A DNA stretch of 64,000 nt from Bolinopsis microptera (taxonomy: Eukaryota; Ctenophora; Tentaculata; Lobata; Bolinopsidae), in the NCBI RefSeq assembly GCF_026151205.1, contig NC_087083.1, positions 6,426,460 to 6,490,459 on the forward strand, given 5' to 3'. Position numbers and translations under genes: made by a program. The stretch's first letter is position 1. Each line of letters starts with the position of its first letter. This document shows positions 23,142 through 36,239 of this stretch, one piece after another. The notes under the pieces are model-generated. The model was not told the origin of the DNA. It saw only the letters and a program-made list of their open reading frames with translations, and made no database searches.

Positions 23142-26100
23142 CTGAATTTTCACCTGCAACATTAGTCAAGTAAAACTATAGATGGAATATGACACGATTG
23201 AGGTGCTGGAAGTTGATATCGGTCGGGGACGCCCAGCAGAAAGCTTTAGAAAAACGGATAAGCTGTATTTTCAAAAGTCTGTCCATTTTCCAAATATGGA
23301 AATTTTCTGAACATAAATTTTGACAGATTAGATGACATTTTTGCCCCCCAACCAATTAGTCAGTTAACTGTTGAATGGTATGAACCAAATTGGGGTACCA
23401 GGAAGTCAAATCCGATTAAAATTGTAAAATCATTTATTCAAAATCTCTGTCCCATTTTCAGTTTTTGAGATGAAATTTCCAGGACCGAAATTTTACAGTT
23501 TTTTTGGAATTTCTCAACCGCAACATTTTAGTAAGTACTATAGATGGCATATGCCACGATTGAGGTGCTGGAGATGAATATCTGTCGGAGGAAGCCACAG
23601 CAGAACGCTTAAGAAACCGAAAAGCTGTTGTATTTTCAAAAGTCTGTCCCATTTTCAAATATGAAATTTGTCTGAACACAAATTTGACAGATTAGATGAC
23701 ATTTCTGCCCACAAACCAATAGTCCAGTTAAATGTTGATGGTATGAAACCAAAATTGGGGTACTGGGGGAAAGGTCAAAATCCCGAATAAATTGTAAAAC
23801 ATCATATATTCCAAATCTCTGTCCCATTTTCAGTTTTTGAAGATGAAATTTCCAGGACGAAATTTTACAGTTCTTACTGAATTTCTCACTGCAACCAATT
23901 AGTAAGTAACTATAGATTGAAGTATGACACGATTAGAAGGTGCTGAAGATTGATATCGGTTCGGAGGAAGCCCACTGCAGTAGGCTTAAGAAATCGGAAA
24001 AGGCTGTATTTTCAAAGTCAGTCCCATTTTCAAATATGGAAATTTTCTGAACACAAATTTGACAGATTAGATGACATTTTTGCCCACAACCATTAGTCAG
24101 TTAAGTGATGTGGTATGAAACCCAATTTTGGAATGGAAGTCTAAATTCCGAATAAATTGTAAAATCATATATTCCAAATCTCTGTCCCATTTTCAGTTTT
24201 TTGAAGATGAAATTTCAGGACCGAAATTTTTTACAGTTCTTACTGAATTTCTCACTGCAACCAATAAGAATGTAAAACTATAGATGACATATGACACATT
24301 GTGGTGCTGGAAGTTTGATATCGGTCGGAGAAGCCCCACAGCGAAAGCTTAAGAAATACGAAATGCTGTATTTCAAAAGTCTGTCCATTTTCAAATATGA
24401 ATTTTCTGAACTGAAATTTGGACAGATTAGATGACATTTTTGCCCTCAAACCAATTTAGTCAGTTAATTGATGATGGTATGTGATACAAATTGGGGTACA
24501 GGAAGTCAACATCCGAATAAATGGTAAAATCATATATTCCAAATCTCTGTCCCAATTTTCCAGTTTTTGAAGATGAAATTTCCAGGACAGAAATTTTACA
24601 GTTTTTACTGAATTTCTCAACCGCACACCAATTAGTAAGTCAACTATAGATGGCATATGACCCGATTGAGGGTGCTGGAGGTTGATTATCGGTCGGACGG
24701 AAGCCACAGCAGAAAGCTTAAGAAAAACGAAAGGCTGTATTTTAAAAAGTCTGTCCCATTTTCAAATATGAAATTTTATGACACAAATTTGACAGATTAG
24801 ATGACATTTTTTGCCCACAAACCAATTAGTCAGATAATTGATGATGGTATGAAACCACCTTTTGGTACTGGAAGTCAAAATCCCGAATAAAATTGTAAAA
24901 ATCATATATCCAATCCTCTGTCCCAATTTCAGTTTTTGAAGATTGAAATTTCCAGGACCGACATTTTACAGTTCTTTACTGAAGTTCGCCCCTGCAAAAC
25001 CAATTAGTAAGTAACTATAGATGACATATGACACGATTGAGGTGCTGGAAGATTGAATCGGACGGAGGAGCCCACGCAGAAAGCTTAAGAAAACGACAAG
25101 CTGTTATTTTTCAAAAGTCTGTCCCATTTTCTAATATGAAATTTTTTGAACAACCAACTTGACAGATTAGATGACATTTTTGCCAAAACAATTAGTGTTA
25201 TTGGTGATGGTATGAAACCAAATTGGCGTACTGGAATTCAAAATCCCGAATACAATTGTAAAATCATATATTCAAATCTCTGTCCCATTTAGTTGTTGAA
25301 GATGAAATTTCCAGGACGAAATTACAGTTTATACTGAATTCTCAACTGCAACATTTAGTAAGTCAACTATAGATGGCATATGACACGATTGAGGTGCTGG
25401 GAAGAGATTGTATCGGTCGGAGGAAGCCACAGCAGAAAGCTATATGCAAAACGAAATGCTGTGTATTTTCATAAGCTCTGTTTCCATTTTCAAATATGAA
25501 ATTTTCTGAACACAAATTTGACAGATTTAGATGACAATTTTTGCTCAACCAATTTAGTCAGTTAATTGATGATGGTTGAACCAATTGAGGGTACTGGAAG
25601 TCAAAATCCCGAATAAAATTGTTTAAAATCATATATTCCAAATCTCTGTTCCCATTTTCAGTTTTTGAAGATGAAATTTCCAAGGACGAAATTTTACCAG
25701 TTTTTACTGATTTCTCAAACCGCAAACATTAGTAAGTCAACTTTAGATGGCATATGACACGATTGAGGTGCTGGAGATTGATATCGGTCGGAGAGCCCAC
25801 CAGCAGGAAGCTTAAGAAAACGAAAAGGCTGTATTTTCAAAAGTCTGTACATTTTCAATTGAAAATTTTCTGAACCAAATTTGACAGATAGATGACTATT
25901 TTTGCCCACAAACCAATTAGTCAGTTAATTGATGATGGTATGAAACCAAATGGGGTACTGGAAGTCAAAATCCCGAATAAAATTGTAAAATCTTATATTC
26001 CAAATCTCTGTCCCATTTTCAGTTTTTGAAGATGAAATTTCAGGGACCGAAATTTTACAGTTCTTATGAATTTCTCACCTGCAAACCAATTAGTAAGTAA

Positions 26101-29100
26101 ACTATAGCTGACATTGACACGATTGAGGTGCTGGAAGATTGATATCGGTCGGAGGAAGCCCCAGCAGAAAGCTTAAGAAAACGGAAAAGCGTCTTTTTCA
26201 AAAGTCTGTCCCATTTTCAAATATGAATTTTCTGAACACAATTTGACAGATTTAGATGACATTTTGCCCACTAAACCAATAGTCAGTTAATTGATGATGG
26301 TATGAAAACCAATTTGGGTACTGGAGTCAAAATCCCGAATAAAATTGTAAATCATATATTCAAATCTCTGTCCATTTTCAGTTTTTGAAGATGAAATTTC
26401 CAGGACCGAAATTTTACAGTTCTTACTTGAATTTCTCACCTGCAACAATAGAAGTAAACATAGAGAAGACATCTGACACGATTGAGGTGCTGGAAGATTG
26501 TATCGGTCGGAGGAAGCCCACAGCAGAAAGTAAGAAAACGAAAAGCTGTTATTTTCAAAAGTCTGTCCCCATTTTTCATATATGATATTTTCTGGAACAT
26601 AAATTTGACTGTAGATTAGATGACATTTTTGCCCACAAAACAATTAGTCAGTTTATATTGATGATGTATAAAACCAAATTGGGGTACAGGAAGTCAAAAC
26701 TCCCGATAAATTGTAAAATCTTTAATTCCAAATCTCGTCCCATTTTCAGTTTTTGAGGATGATAATTCCAGGCCGAAATTTTACAGTTTTTACTGAATTT
26801 CTCAACCGCAACAATTAGGTAAGTAAACTATAGATGGCTATGACACGATTGGAGGTGCTGGAAGGTTGATATCGGGCGGAGGAAGCCACAGCAGAAAGCT
26901 TAGAAACCGAAAAGCAGTATTTCAAAAGTCTGTTCCCAATTTTCAAATATGAAATTTTTGAACACAAATTTGACGATTAGATGGACATTTTGCCACAAAA
27001 CCAATTAGTCAGTTAATTGATGAGTGTATGAAACCAAATTTTGGTATGGAAAGTCAAAATCCGAATAAAATTGTTAAAATCATATAATCCTAATCTCTGT
27101 CCATTTTCAGTTTTTGAAGATGAAATTTCCAGGACCGAAATTTTACAGTTCTTACTGAAGTTTCTCCCTGCAACCAATTAGTAAGTAAAAAATCTGTTGA
27201 CATATGAGACACGATGAGGTGCTGGAGTTGATATCGTTCGGAGGGAAGCCCACAGCAGAAGCTTAAGAAAACGAAAAAGCTGTTATTTTCAAAAGTCTTG
27301 TCCATTTTCAATTATGAAATTTTTGACACAAATTTGACAGATTCGATGACACTTTTTGCCACAACCAATTTAGTCAGTTAATTGATGATTGTTGAAACCA
27401 AATTGGGGTACTGGAAGTCCAAATCCCGAATAAAATGTAAAATCTATATTCCAAAATCTCTGTCCATTTTCAGTTTTTGAAGATGAAATTTACAGGACCG
27501 AATTTTACAGTTTTTACTGAATTTCCAAAACTGCAAACAATTAGTAAGTCAACTATCGATGGCATATGCACACGATTGAGGTGCTGGAAGATTGATATCG
27601 TTCGGAGGAAGCCCACAGCAGAAAGAAAGCTTAAGAAAACGAATGTGTATTTTCAACAGTCTGTCATTATTCAAATATTGAAATTTTTGAACACCAAATT
27701 GACAGATTAGATGACATTTTTTGCCCACAAACCAATTAGTCAGTTAATTGATGATGGTATGAACCAAATTGGGGTACTGGACGTCAAAATCCCGATAAAT
27801 TGTAAATCATATATTCCAAATCTCAGTCCCATTTTCGTTTTTGAAGATGAAAATTTCCAGGACCGACATTTTACAGTTTTACTGAATTTTCTCAACCGCA
27901 ACCAATTAGTAAGTCAAACTATAGAAGGCCTATGACACGATTGAGGTGCTGGAAGATTGATATCGGAAGGAGGGAGCCCACAGCAGAAAGCCTTAAGAAA
28001 AACGAAATGCTGTATTTTCAAAAGTCTGTCCATTTATCAAATATGAAAATTTTTCTTGACAACAAAATTGACAGAATTAGATGACATTTTTGCCCACAAA
28101 CCAATTAGTCAGTTATTTGATGATGGTATGAAAACCAATTGGGGTACTGGAAAGTCAAAATCCTAAATAATATTGTAAAATCATATATTCCAAATCTCAG
28201 TCCCATTTTCGTTCTGAAGATGAATTTCCAGGACCGAAATTTTTACTGTTCTTACTGGAATTTTCTCACCTGCACCCAATTAGTAAGTAAATATAGATGT
28301 ACATATGACACGATTGAGGTGCTGGAAGATTGCTCTCGGTCGAGGAAGCCACAGGTGGCAGCTTAAGGAATAACGATAGCTGTATTTTTCCAAAAGTCTG
28401 TTCCCATTTTAAATATGAATTTTCTGAACAAAATTTGACAGATTAGATGACCTTTTTGCCCACAAACAATTAGTCAGTTAATTGATGTGGTATGAAACCA
28501 AATTGGGTACTGGAAGTCAAAATCCCGAATAAAATTGTAAAATCATATATTCCAAAATCTCTTTCCCATTTCAGTTTTTGACGATGAAATTTCCAGGACC
28601 GAAATTTTACAGTTTTTACTGAATTTTCTCAACTGCAACCAATTTAGTAATGTAACTATAGAGGCATATGACACGATTGAGGTGCTGGAAGATTGATTCT
28701 GTCGGAGGAAGCCCACAGCAGAAGCTTAGAAAACGACAAGCTTGTATTTTCAAACAGGTCTGGCATATTCAAATATGAAATTTTTCTGAACACCAATTTG
28801 ACAGATTAGATGACATTCTTTGCCCACAAAACCAAATAGTCAGTTAATTGATGATGGTATGAAAACCAAATTGGGGTACTGGAGTCAAAATCCCGAATAA
28901 ATTTGTATAACATATCTTCCAAATCTCAGTCCCATTTTTCAGTTTTTGAAGATGTAATTTCCAGGACCGACCATTTACAGTTTTTATGAATTTTTCTCAA
29001 CCGCAACCAATTAGTAAGTTCAACTAAATGGCATATGACTACGATGAGGTGCTGGAAGATTGATATCGGTCGGAGGAAGCCCACAGCAGAAAGTTAAGAA

Positions 29101-31924
29101 AAACGAAATGCTGTATTTTCCAAAGTCTGTCCCCATATTCAAATATGAATTTTCTGACACAAAATTTGGACAGATTCGATGACATTTTTGCCCACAAAAC
29201 CCAATTAGTCAGTTAAATTGCTGATGGTATGGAAACAAATTGGGGTACTGGAAGTCAAACTCTAAATAAAATTGTATAAAATCATTTATTCCAAATCTCA
29301 GTCCCATTCGTCAGTTTTTGACGATGAAATTTCCAGGACCGGACATTTTACAGTTTTTACTGAAATTTCTCACCTGCAACCAATTAGGTAAGTAAACTAT
29401 AGATGGCATTATGACTCGATTGTGGTGCTTTCGAGGTGCTGGAAGATTGATATCGGTCGGAGGAAAGCCCACAGCAGTAGCTTAATGAACGAAAAGCTGT
29501 ATTTTCAAATCGTCTGTCCATTTTCAAATGAAATTTTCTGAACACAAATTTGACAGATTAGATGACATTTTTTGCCACAAACCAATTCGTCCGTTAATTT
29601 ATGATGGTATGAAAAACAAATGGGGTACTGGAAGTCAAAATCCCGAATTAAAAAATTTGTATAAATCATTATATTCCAATCTCTTCCCATTTCAGTTTGT
29701 GAGATGAATTTCCAGGACCGAAATTAAATTTTACAGTTTTTACTGAATTTCTCACCCGACAACCAAAATATTAAGTCAACAATAGATTGGCATATGACAC
29801 GATTGAGGTGCGGAAGTTTGATATCGGTCGAACGGAAGCCACTGCTGAAAGCTTAGAAACGAAAAGCTGTATTTTTCAAAAGTCTGTCCCATTTTCAAAA
29901 TAGAAATTTTTTCTGAAACTCAATTTGACAGTTTGATGACATTTTTGCCTCAAACAATTGTCAGTTATTGGATGATGGTATGAAACCAAATTGGGGGTAC
30001 TGGAAGTCAAAATCCTAATATAATTGTAAAATTCATAATTCCAAAATCTCTGGTCCCATTTTCAGTTTTGACGAAGGAAATTTCAGGACCGAAATTTTAC
30101 AGTTTTTACTGAAATTTCTACACCCGCAACCAATTAGTAAGTCAACTATAGTTGGCATATTATGACCCCCGATTGAGGTGCTGGAAGTGTGATATCGGTC
30201 GAGAAGCACTGCAGAAAGCTTAAGGAAAACGAAAAGCTTGTATTTTCAAAAGGTCTGTACCATTTTCTAATATGAAATTTTCTGAACACAATATGGATGA
30301 TTAGATGACATTTTTTGGCACAAAACCAATTAGTCAGTTAATTGATGATGGTATGAAACAAATTGGGGGTACTGGAAGTCAAATCCAGAATAAAATTGTA
30401 AAATAATATATTCCAAATCTCTGTCCCATTTTCAGTTTTTGAAGATGAAAATTTCCAGGACCGAAATTTTACAGTTTTTACTGAATTTCTCACCGCAACC
30501 ACCTAGCTAAGTCAATATAGATTGGCATAAGACACGATTGAGGTGCTGGAAGTTTGATTCGGTCGAAGGGAAGCCCACAGCAGAAAGCTTAAGAAAACGA
30601 AAAGCTGTATTTTCAACGTCTGTCCCAATTTTCAATATGAAATTTACTGAAACTCAAAATTTGACTGTTTAGATGACATTTTTTGCCCACAACAAATTAG
30701 TCAGTAATTGTATGGTATGAAACCAAATTGGGGTACACTGAAGTCAACATCCTAAATAAAATTGTAAAATCAATATTCAAATCTCTGTCCCATTTTCAGT
30801 TTTTGATAGATGGAAATTTCCAGGGACCGAAATTTTACAGTTTTTACTGAATTTCTCACCGCAACCAATTAGTAAGTCAAACTATAGATGGCATAGTATG
30901 ATCACGATTGAGGTGCTGGAAGTTTGATATCGGTTCGGATGAAGCCACAGCAGAAAAGAGCTTAAGAAAAACGAAAAGCTGTATTTTCAAAGTCTGTCCC
31001 ATTTTAAATATGAAATTTCTGAACACAAATTTGGACAGATAGATGCATTTTTGGCAAAAACCAATTGTCAGTTCATTTATGGATGGTATGAACCAAATTG
31101 GGGTACTGGAAGTCAAAATCCCGATAAAATTGTAAAATCATTATATTTCCAAAACCTCTGTCCATTTTCAGTTTTTGAAGATGAAATTCCGGACGAAATT
31201 TTACCAGTTTTTACTGAAATTCTCACCGCCAACCAACTGTAAGTCAACTATAGATGGCATATGACACGATTGAGGTGCTGGAAGTTTGATATCGGTCGAA
31301 GAAGCCCACAGCTGAAGCTTAAGAAAAAAAAAAGCTGTATTTCAAAGTCTGTCCATTTCAAATATGACATTTTTCTGAACTCAAAATTTGACAGATTAGA
31401 TGACCATTTTTGCCACAAACCAAATTAGTAAGTTAATTGAGGATGGTATGAAACCAAACTGGGGTACTGGGGGAGGGGAAGACAAAAATCCTAAATAAAA
31501 TTGTAAACATATATTCCAAATCTCTGTCATTTGCATTTTTGAAGATGAATTTCCAGACCGAAATTTTACAGTTTTTACTGAATTTTCACCCGCAACCAAT
31601 TAGTAAGTCAAACTATAGATGCATATTATGACACGATTGAGGTGCTGGAAGTTTGTATCGGTCGAGGAAGCCCACAGCAGAAAGTTAAGAAAACGAAAAG
31701 CTGAATTTTCCCAAGTCTGTTCCATTTTCAAATATGAAAATTTTACTGACCAAATTGACCAGATTAGATGACATTTTGGCCACAAAACCATAGTCAGTTA
31801 TTTATGATGGTATGAACCAAATCTGGGGTACTGGAAGTCAAAAAATCTAAATAAAAATTGTAAAATCCTATATCAAATCTCTGTCCATTTTCAGTTTTTG
31901 AAGATGGAAATTTCCAGGACCGTC

Positions 31925-32215
31925 TGAGAGTACGCGCGCGCTACAGTTTTACACCGCGCTCAATTTACCAGATGATGTAGCATGTGACTCTCTGTTACTG
32001 AGGTGTAAGTCAATATAGTGCATATTATGACACGTCTTGCTCGGTGCACGGGAAGTCTCAGGTGTATGTGTCTGTGTGTGAGCGCTCCAGCCCCACTACC
32101 CTCCCGCCCGCGAATCGCATCGCTCAGACAACGTAAAATGTGTATTTCCATAAGTCTGTCCACCAACTTTTCCTATTCTACTATTCGAGACTCTTTTTTC
32201 TGCAACACAAATTGA
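31925..32215. other. Anomalous patch replacing most of one satellite unit
   Basis: From the string CCAGGACCG the satellite breaks into GC-rich, low-complexity text (GTACGCGCGCGC, GTGTATGTGTCTGTGTG). Short islands of array sequence, such as AAGTCAATATAG and AAGTCTGTCCA, remain at the expected spacing. It looks like a poor-quality consensus of a normal unit rather than an insertion. Confidence 0.6.
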
Positions 32216-35200
32216 AGATTAGATGACATTTTTGGCCACAAACAATTAGTCAGTTATGTTGATGGTATGAAACAAAAGTGGGGTACTGGAGTCAAAATCC
32301 GAAATTTTTTTTATTTTAAAAAAAAAAAAAAATAAATTGTAAATCATATATTCCCAAACCTCTTGTCCCTTTATCAGTTTTGAAGATGAAATTTCCAGGA
32401 CCCGAAAATTTTACAGTTTTTACTGAATTTCTCACCGCAAACCAACTTAGTTAAGTCAACTATAGTTGGCATAGACACGATTGAGGTTGCTTGAAGGTTG
32501 ATATCGGTCGAAGGAAGCCCACAGCAGAAAGCTTAGAAACAAAAAGCTGTATTTTCAAATTCTGTCCCATTTTCAAATATTGAAATTTTCTAACTAAATT
32601 GACAGATTGATGACATTTGCCACAACCAATTAGGTCAGTTAATTGATGATGGTATGAAACCAAATTGGGGTACGGAAGTCCAAAATCCTAAATAAAATTG
32701 TAAAATCTTATATTCAATCTCTGTCCATTTTCAGTTTTGAAAGATTGTGAAATTTCCAGGACCGAAATTTTACTGTTTTACTGAAGTTTCTCACCCGCAA
32801 CCAATAGTATGTCAATTTTAGATGGCATTTTTAATTTTTAGTATGACACGATTGCGGTGCTGGAGTTTGATATCGGTCGGAGGAAGCACAAAGCAGAAAG
32901 AAAGCTAGAAAAACGAAAGCTGTATTTTCAAAAAGTCGTCCACTTTTTCATTATGAAATTTTCTGAAACAAATTTGACGATTAGATGACATTTTTGGCCA
33001 CATCCAAATAGTCAGTGAATTGATGATGTATGAACCAAATTGGGGTACTGGAAGTTCAAATCCCGAATTAAATTGTAAAATTCATTTATTCCGAACCTTG
33101 TCCATTTTCAGTTTTTGAAGACTAAATTTCCAGGGGAAACCGAAATTTTACATTTTTGACTGAATTTTCTCACCCGCAACCAATTTGTAAGTCAACTATA
33201 GGATGGATATTTGACACGATTGAGGTGCAGGAAGTTTGATATCGGTCGGAAGAAGCCACAGCAGAAAGTTTAAGAAACGAAAGCTGTATTTTAAAGTCTT
33301 CTGTCCCTTTTTCAATATGAAATTTTCTGAACACAAATTTGACCGATTAGATGACCATTTTTGGCACAACCAATTAGTCAGTTAGATTGATGATGGTATG
33401 AAACCAAATTGGGGTACTGGAAGTCAATATCCCGAATAAAATTGTAAAATCAATATATTCCATATCTCTGTCCCATTTTCAGTTTTTGGAAGATGAAATT
33501 TCCAGGACCGAATTTTACAGTTTTTACTGAATTTCTTCACCCGCAACAACTAGTAATAAAATATAGTTGGCATATGACACGATTGAGGTGCTGGAAGTTT
33601 GATATCGGTCGAAGGAAGCCAAAGCAGAAAGTTAAGAAAACGAAAAGCTGTATTTGCAAAAGTCGTCCCATTTTCAAATATGAAATTTTCTGAAACTCAA
33701 TTTGACAATTAGTGGAACATTTTTGCCACAAAACCAAATATTCAGTTAAATGATGTGGTATGAAACAAATTGGGGTTCTGGAAGTCAAAATCTAAATAAA
33801 ATTGTAAAAATCATATTTCCAAATCTCTGTCCATTTTCAGTTTTTTCTGATGATGAAATTTCCAGGACGAAATTTTAAGTTTTTTACTGAATTCTCACCC
33901 GCAACCAATTGAGATAAGTCAACTATGATGGCATATTATGACACGATTGAGGTGCTGGAGTTGATATCGGTCGGAAAGAAGCCCACAGCAGAAAGCTTAA
34001 GAAAACGAAAAGCTGTATTTTCAAAAGGGTCTGTCCCATTTTCATATATTCGAAATTTTCTGAAAACAAATTTGACAGATTAGATGAATTTTGGCCACAA
34101 ACCAAGTAGTCAGTTTTAATTTGTGATGGTATGAAACCAAATTGGGCGGTATGGAAGTCAAAATCCGAATAAAATTGTAAAATCATATATTCCAAACCTC
34201 TGTCCCATTTTCAGGTTTTTTGATGATGAAAATTTTCGGGACCGAAATTTTACAGTTTTTATGAATTTCCTCACCCGCAAACAACTAGTAAGTCAACCTA
34301 TAGATGGCATTATGACCGATTGTAGGGGCTGGAAGTTGATATCAGTCGAAGGATGCCCACAGCAGAAAGAAAGCTTAAGAAAACAAATGCTGATTTTCAA
34401 AAGTTCTGTCCCATTTTCAAATATGAATTTTCTGAACTCAAATTTGGGGACAGATTAGAATGACATTTTGCCCACAAACCAATTAGTCAGTTAATTGATG
34501 ATGGTATGGAAACCCAAATTGGGGTACTGGAAGTCAAAATACGAATAAATTGTTAAATAAAATCATATATTTCCTACCTCTGTTCCCATTTTCAGTTTTT
34601 GAAGATGGAATTTAGGACCGTAATTTTACAGTTTTTACTGAATTTCTCAACCCGGCAACCAATTAGTAAGTAACTATAGATTGGGCATAAGATGACACGA
34701 TTGAGGTGCTGGAAGTTTGATATCGGTCGGAGAAGCCAACAGCAGAAAGCTTAAGAAAACGAAAAAGCTGTCTTTTCAAAATTTCTGTCCCATTTTCAAA
34801 TATGAAAATTTTTGACACAAATTTGACAGATTAGATGACATTTTTGGCCAAAACCAATTAGTCGTTAATTGGAGATGGTATGAAAAACAAATTGGTGGTA
34901 CTGGAAGTCAAAAATCCCGATAAAATTGTAAAATCATATATTCCAAATCTCTGTTCCATTTTCAGTTTTTGAGATGAATTTCCAGGACCGAAATTTTACA
35001 GTTTTACTGAATTTCTCACCCGACCCAACTAGTAAGTCACTATAGATGGCATATGACACGATTGAGTGCTGGATGTTTGATATCGGTCGAAGGATGCCCA
35101 CAGCCAGAAGCTTAAGAAAACGAAAAGCTGTTGTATTTTCAAAAGTCTGTCCCATTTTCAAATATGAAATTTTCTGAACTTCAAATTTGGACCAGATTAG

Positions 35201-35713
35201 ATGACCATTTTTGCCACAACCAAATTAAGTAATCAGTTAATTGATGATGTCTGAAAACCAAATTGGGGTACTGGAAGAATCCCGAATAAATTGTAAAATC
35301 ATATATTCCAAATCTCTGTCCCATTTTCAGTTTTTAAAGATGAAATTTCAGGACCGAAATTTTACAGTTTTTACTGAATTTCTCACCTGCAACTAATTAG
35401 TAAGTCAACTATAGATGGCATATGACACGATTGAGGTGCTGGAAGATTGATATCGGTCGGAGGAAGCCCACAGCAGAAAGCTTAAGAAAACGAAAAGCTG
35501 TATTTTCAAAAGTCTGTCCCATTTTCAAATATGAAATTTTCTGAACACAAATTTGACAGATTAGATGACATTTTTGCCCACAAACCAATAAGTCAGTTAA
35601 TTGATGATGGTATGAAACCAAATTGGGGTACTGGAAGTCAAAATCCCGAATAAAATTGTAAAATCATATATTCCAAATCTCTGTCCCATTTTCAGTTTTT
35701 GAAGTTGAAATTT

Positions 35714-36010
35714 GCCGCAATTACGTTGTAAGGTTGGCTGTTTTATTCCGTCGTATATACCAAAATCTTGTTAGTACCTTAGCAACAGTAGTCAACACAT
35801 CTTTCGCAGAGGGGATTTTCCCTAAAGCTTTGAAAACGGCAAAAGTTACACCTATACACAAAGGGGGTTATAAACTTGATGTAGCGAATTATAGACTTAT
35901 CTCACTCTTGGGCTTGTTATGTGTTATGAAAAACTTATGCTTCATAAACTTAACAACAGTGCATTATTAGGAATTTCTTCAAGTGCCTGCATTTTGAGAT
36001 TAGCTCGGTC
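35714..36010 (+). pseudogene. LINE reverse transcriptase fragment at the array edge
   Basis: The frame reads EGIFPKALKTAKVTPIHKGG then YKLDVANYRLISLLG, the N-terminal RT block of CR1/Jockey-like LINEs (the usual NYRPIS has Leu here). After a one-base shift near 35915 it continues [16 protein letters not shown]. Both ends are truncated. Satellite sequence stops about 35711, so the array abuts this fragment directly. Confidence 0.75.
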
Positions 36011-36232
36011 CTGCTGTTGATGGACTTCGGGTTTTTGATGATGATGAGCTTTTCTGTCAGGCACAAGTTGCACGTTTTCACAATTTTTTATCTCGTTAAC
36101 AAAATTGATTGGGTAATCAATGGTTATCCAATCACTAATCATGTGACAGCTTGTTACAACACCGTAATTGGGCTCTCTCAACGATTCCCATAATGCGGGA
36201 AAATGTAATTTGAATGGCCAAACACAATCCAA
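35942..36232 (-). other. Unrecognised open frame beside the RT fragment
   Basis: A 96-codon reverse-strand frame containing [40 protein letters not shown] and a His/Gln-rich end. Composition is coding-like, but it overlaps the RT fragment on the other strand and no family is recognised. Possibly another transposon remnant. Confidence 0.15.
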
Positions 36233-36239
36233 TACAATT

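Larger units (their letters stand above)
17585..35711 (+). repeat. Satellite array, about 365-bp unit built from two diverged half-units
   Basis: The same sequence recurs every 361-369 bp over about 18 kb (for example TTGAGGTGCT near 34701, 35062 and 35431). Excluding one insertion this gives roughly 46 copies. Each unit contains two related halves of about 172 and 193 bp. Both carry TCTGTCCCATTTTCA, an AAATTT-rich core ending in ACAG, ACCAATTAGT, and GGTACTGGAAG or GGTGCTGGAAG in the same order. The last copy is the cleanest; most others carry frequent one-base indels, especially in homopolymers. All short frames in this region are artefacts. Linked variants define subfamilies (see findings). 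Size and homogeneity are typical of centromeric or heterochromatic satellites. Confidence 0.95.

Noticed and set aside
17700-35700. Many 60-118 codon open frames inside the array
   Set aside because: They are shifted readings of the same satellite with indel noise; frames are not shared between copies.
17585-35711. CRISPR-like array of repeats and spacers
   Set aside because: There are no unique spacers; the entire 365-bp unit is repeated, in a eukaryotic context.
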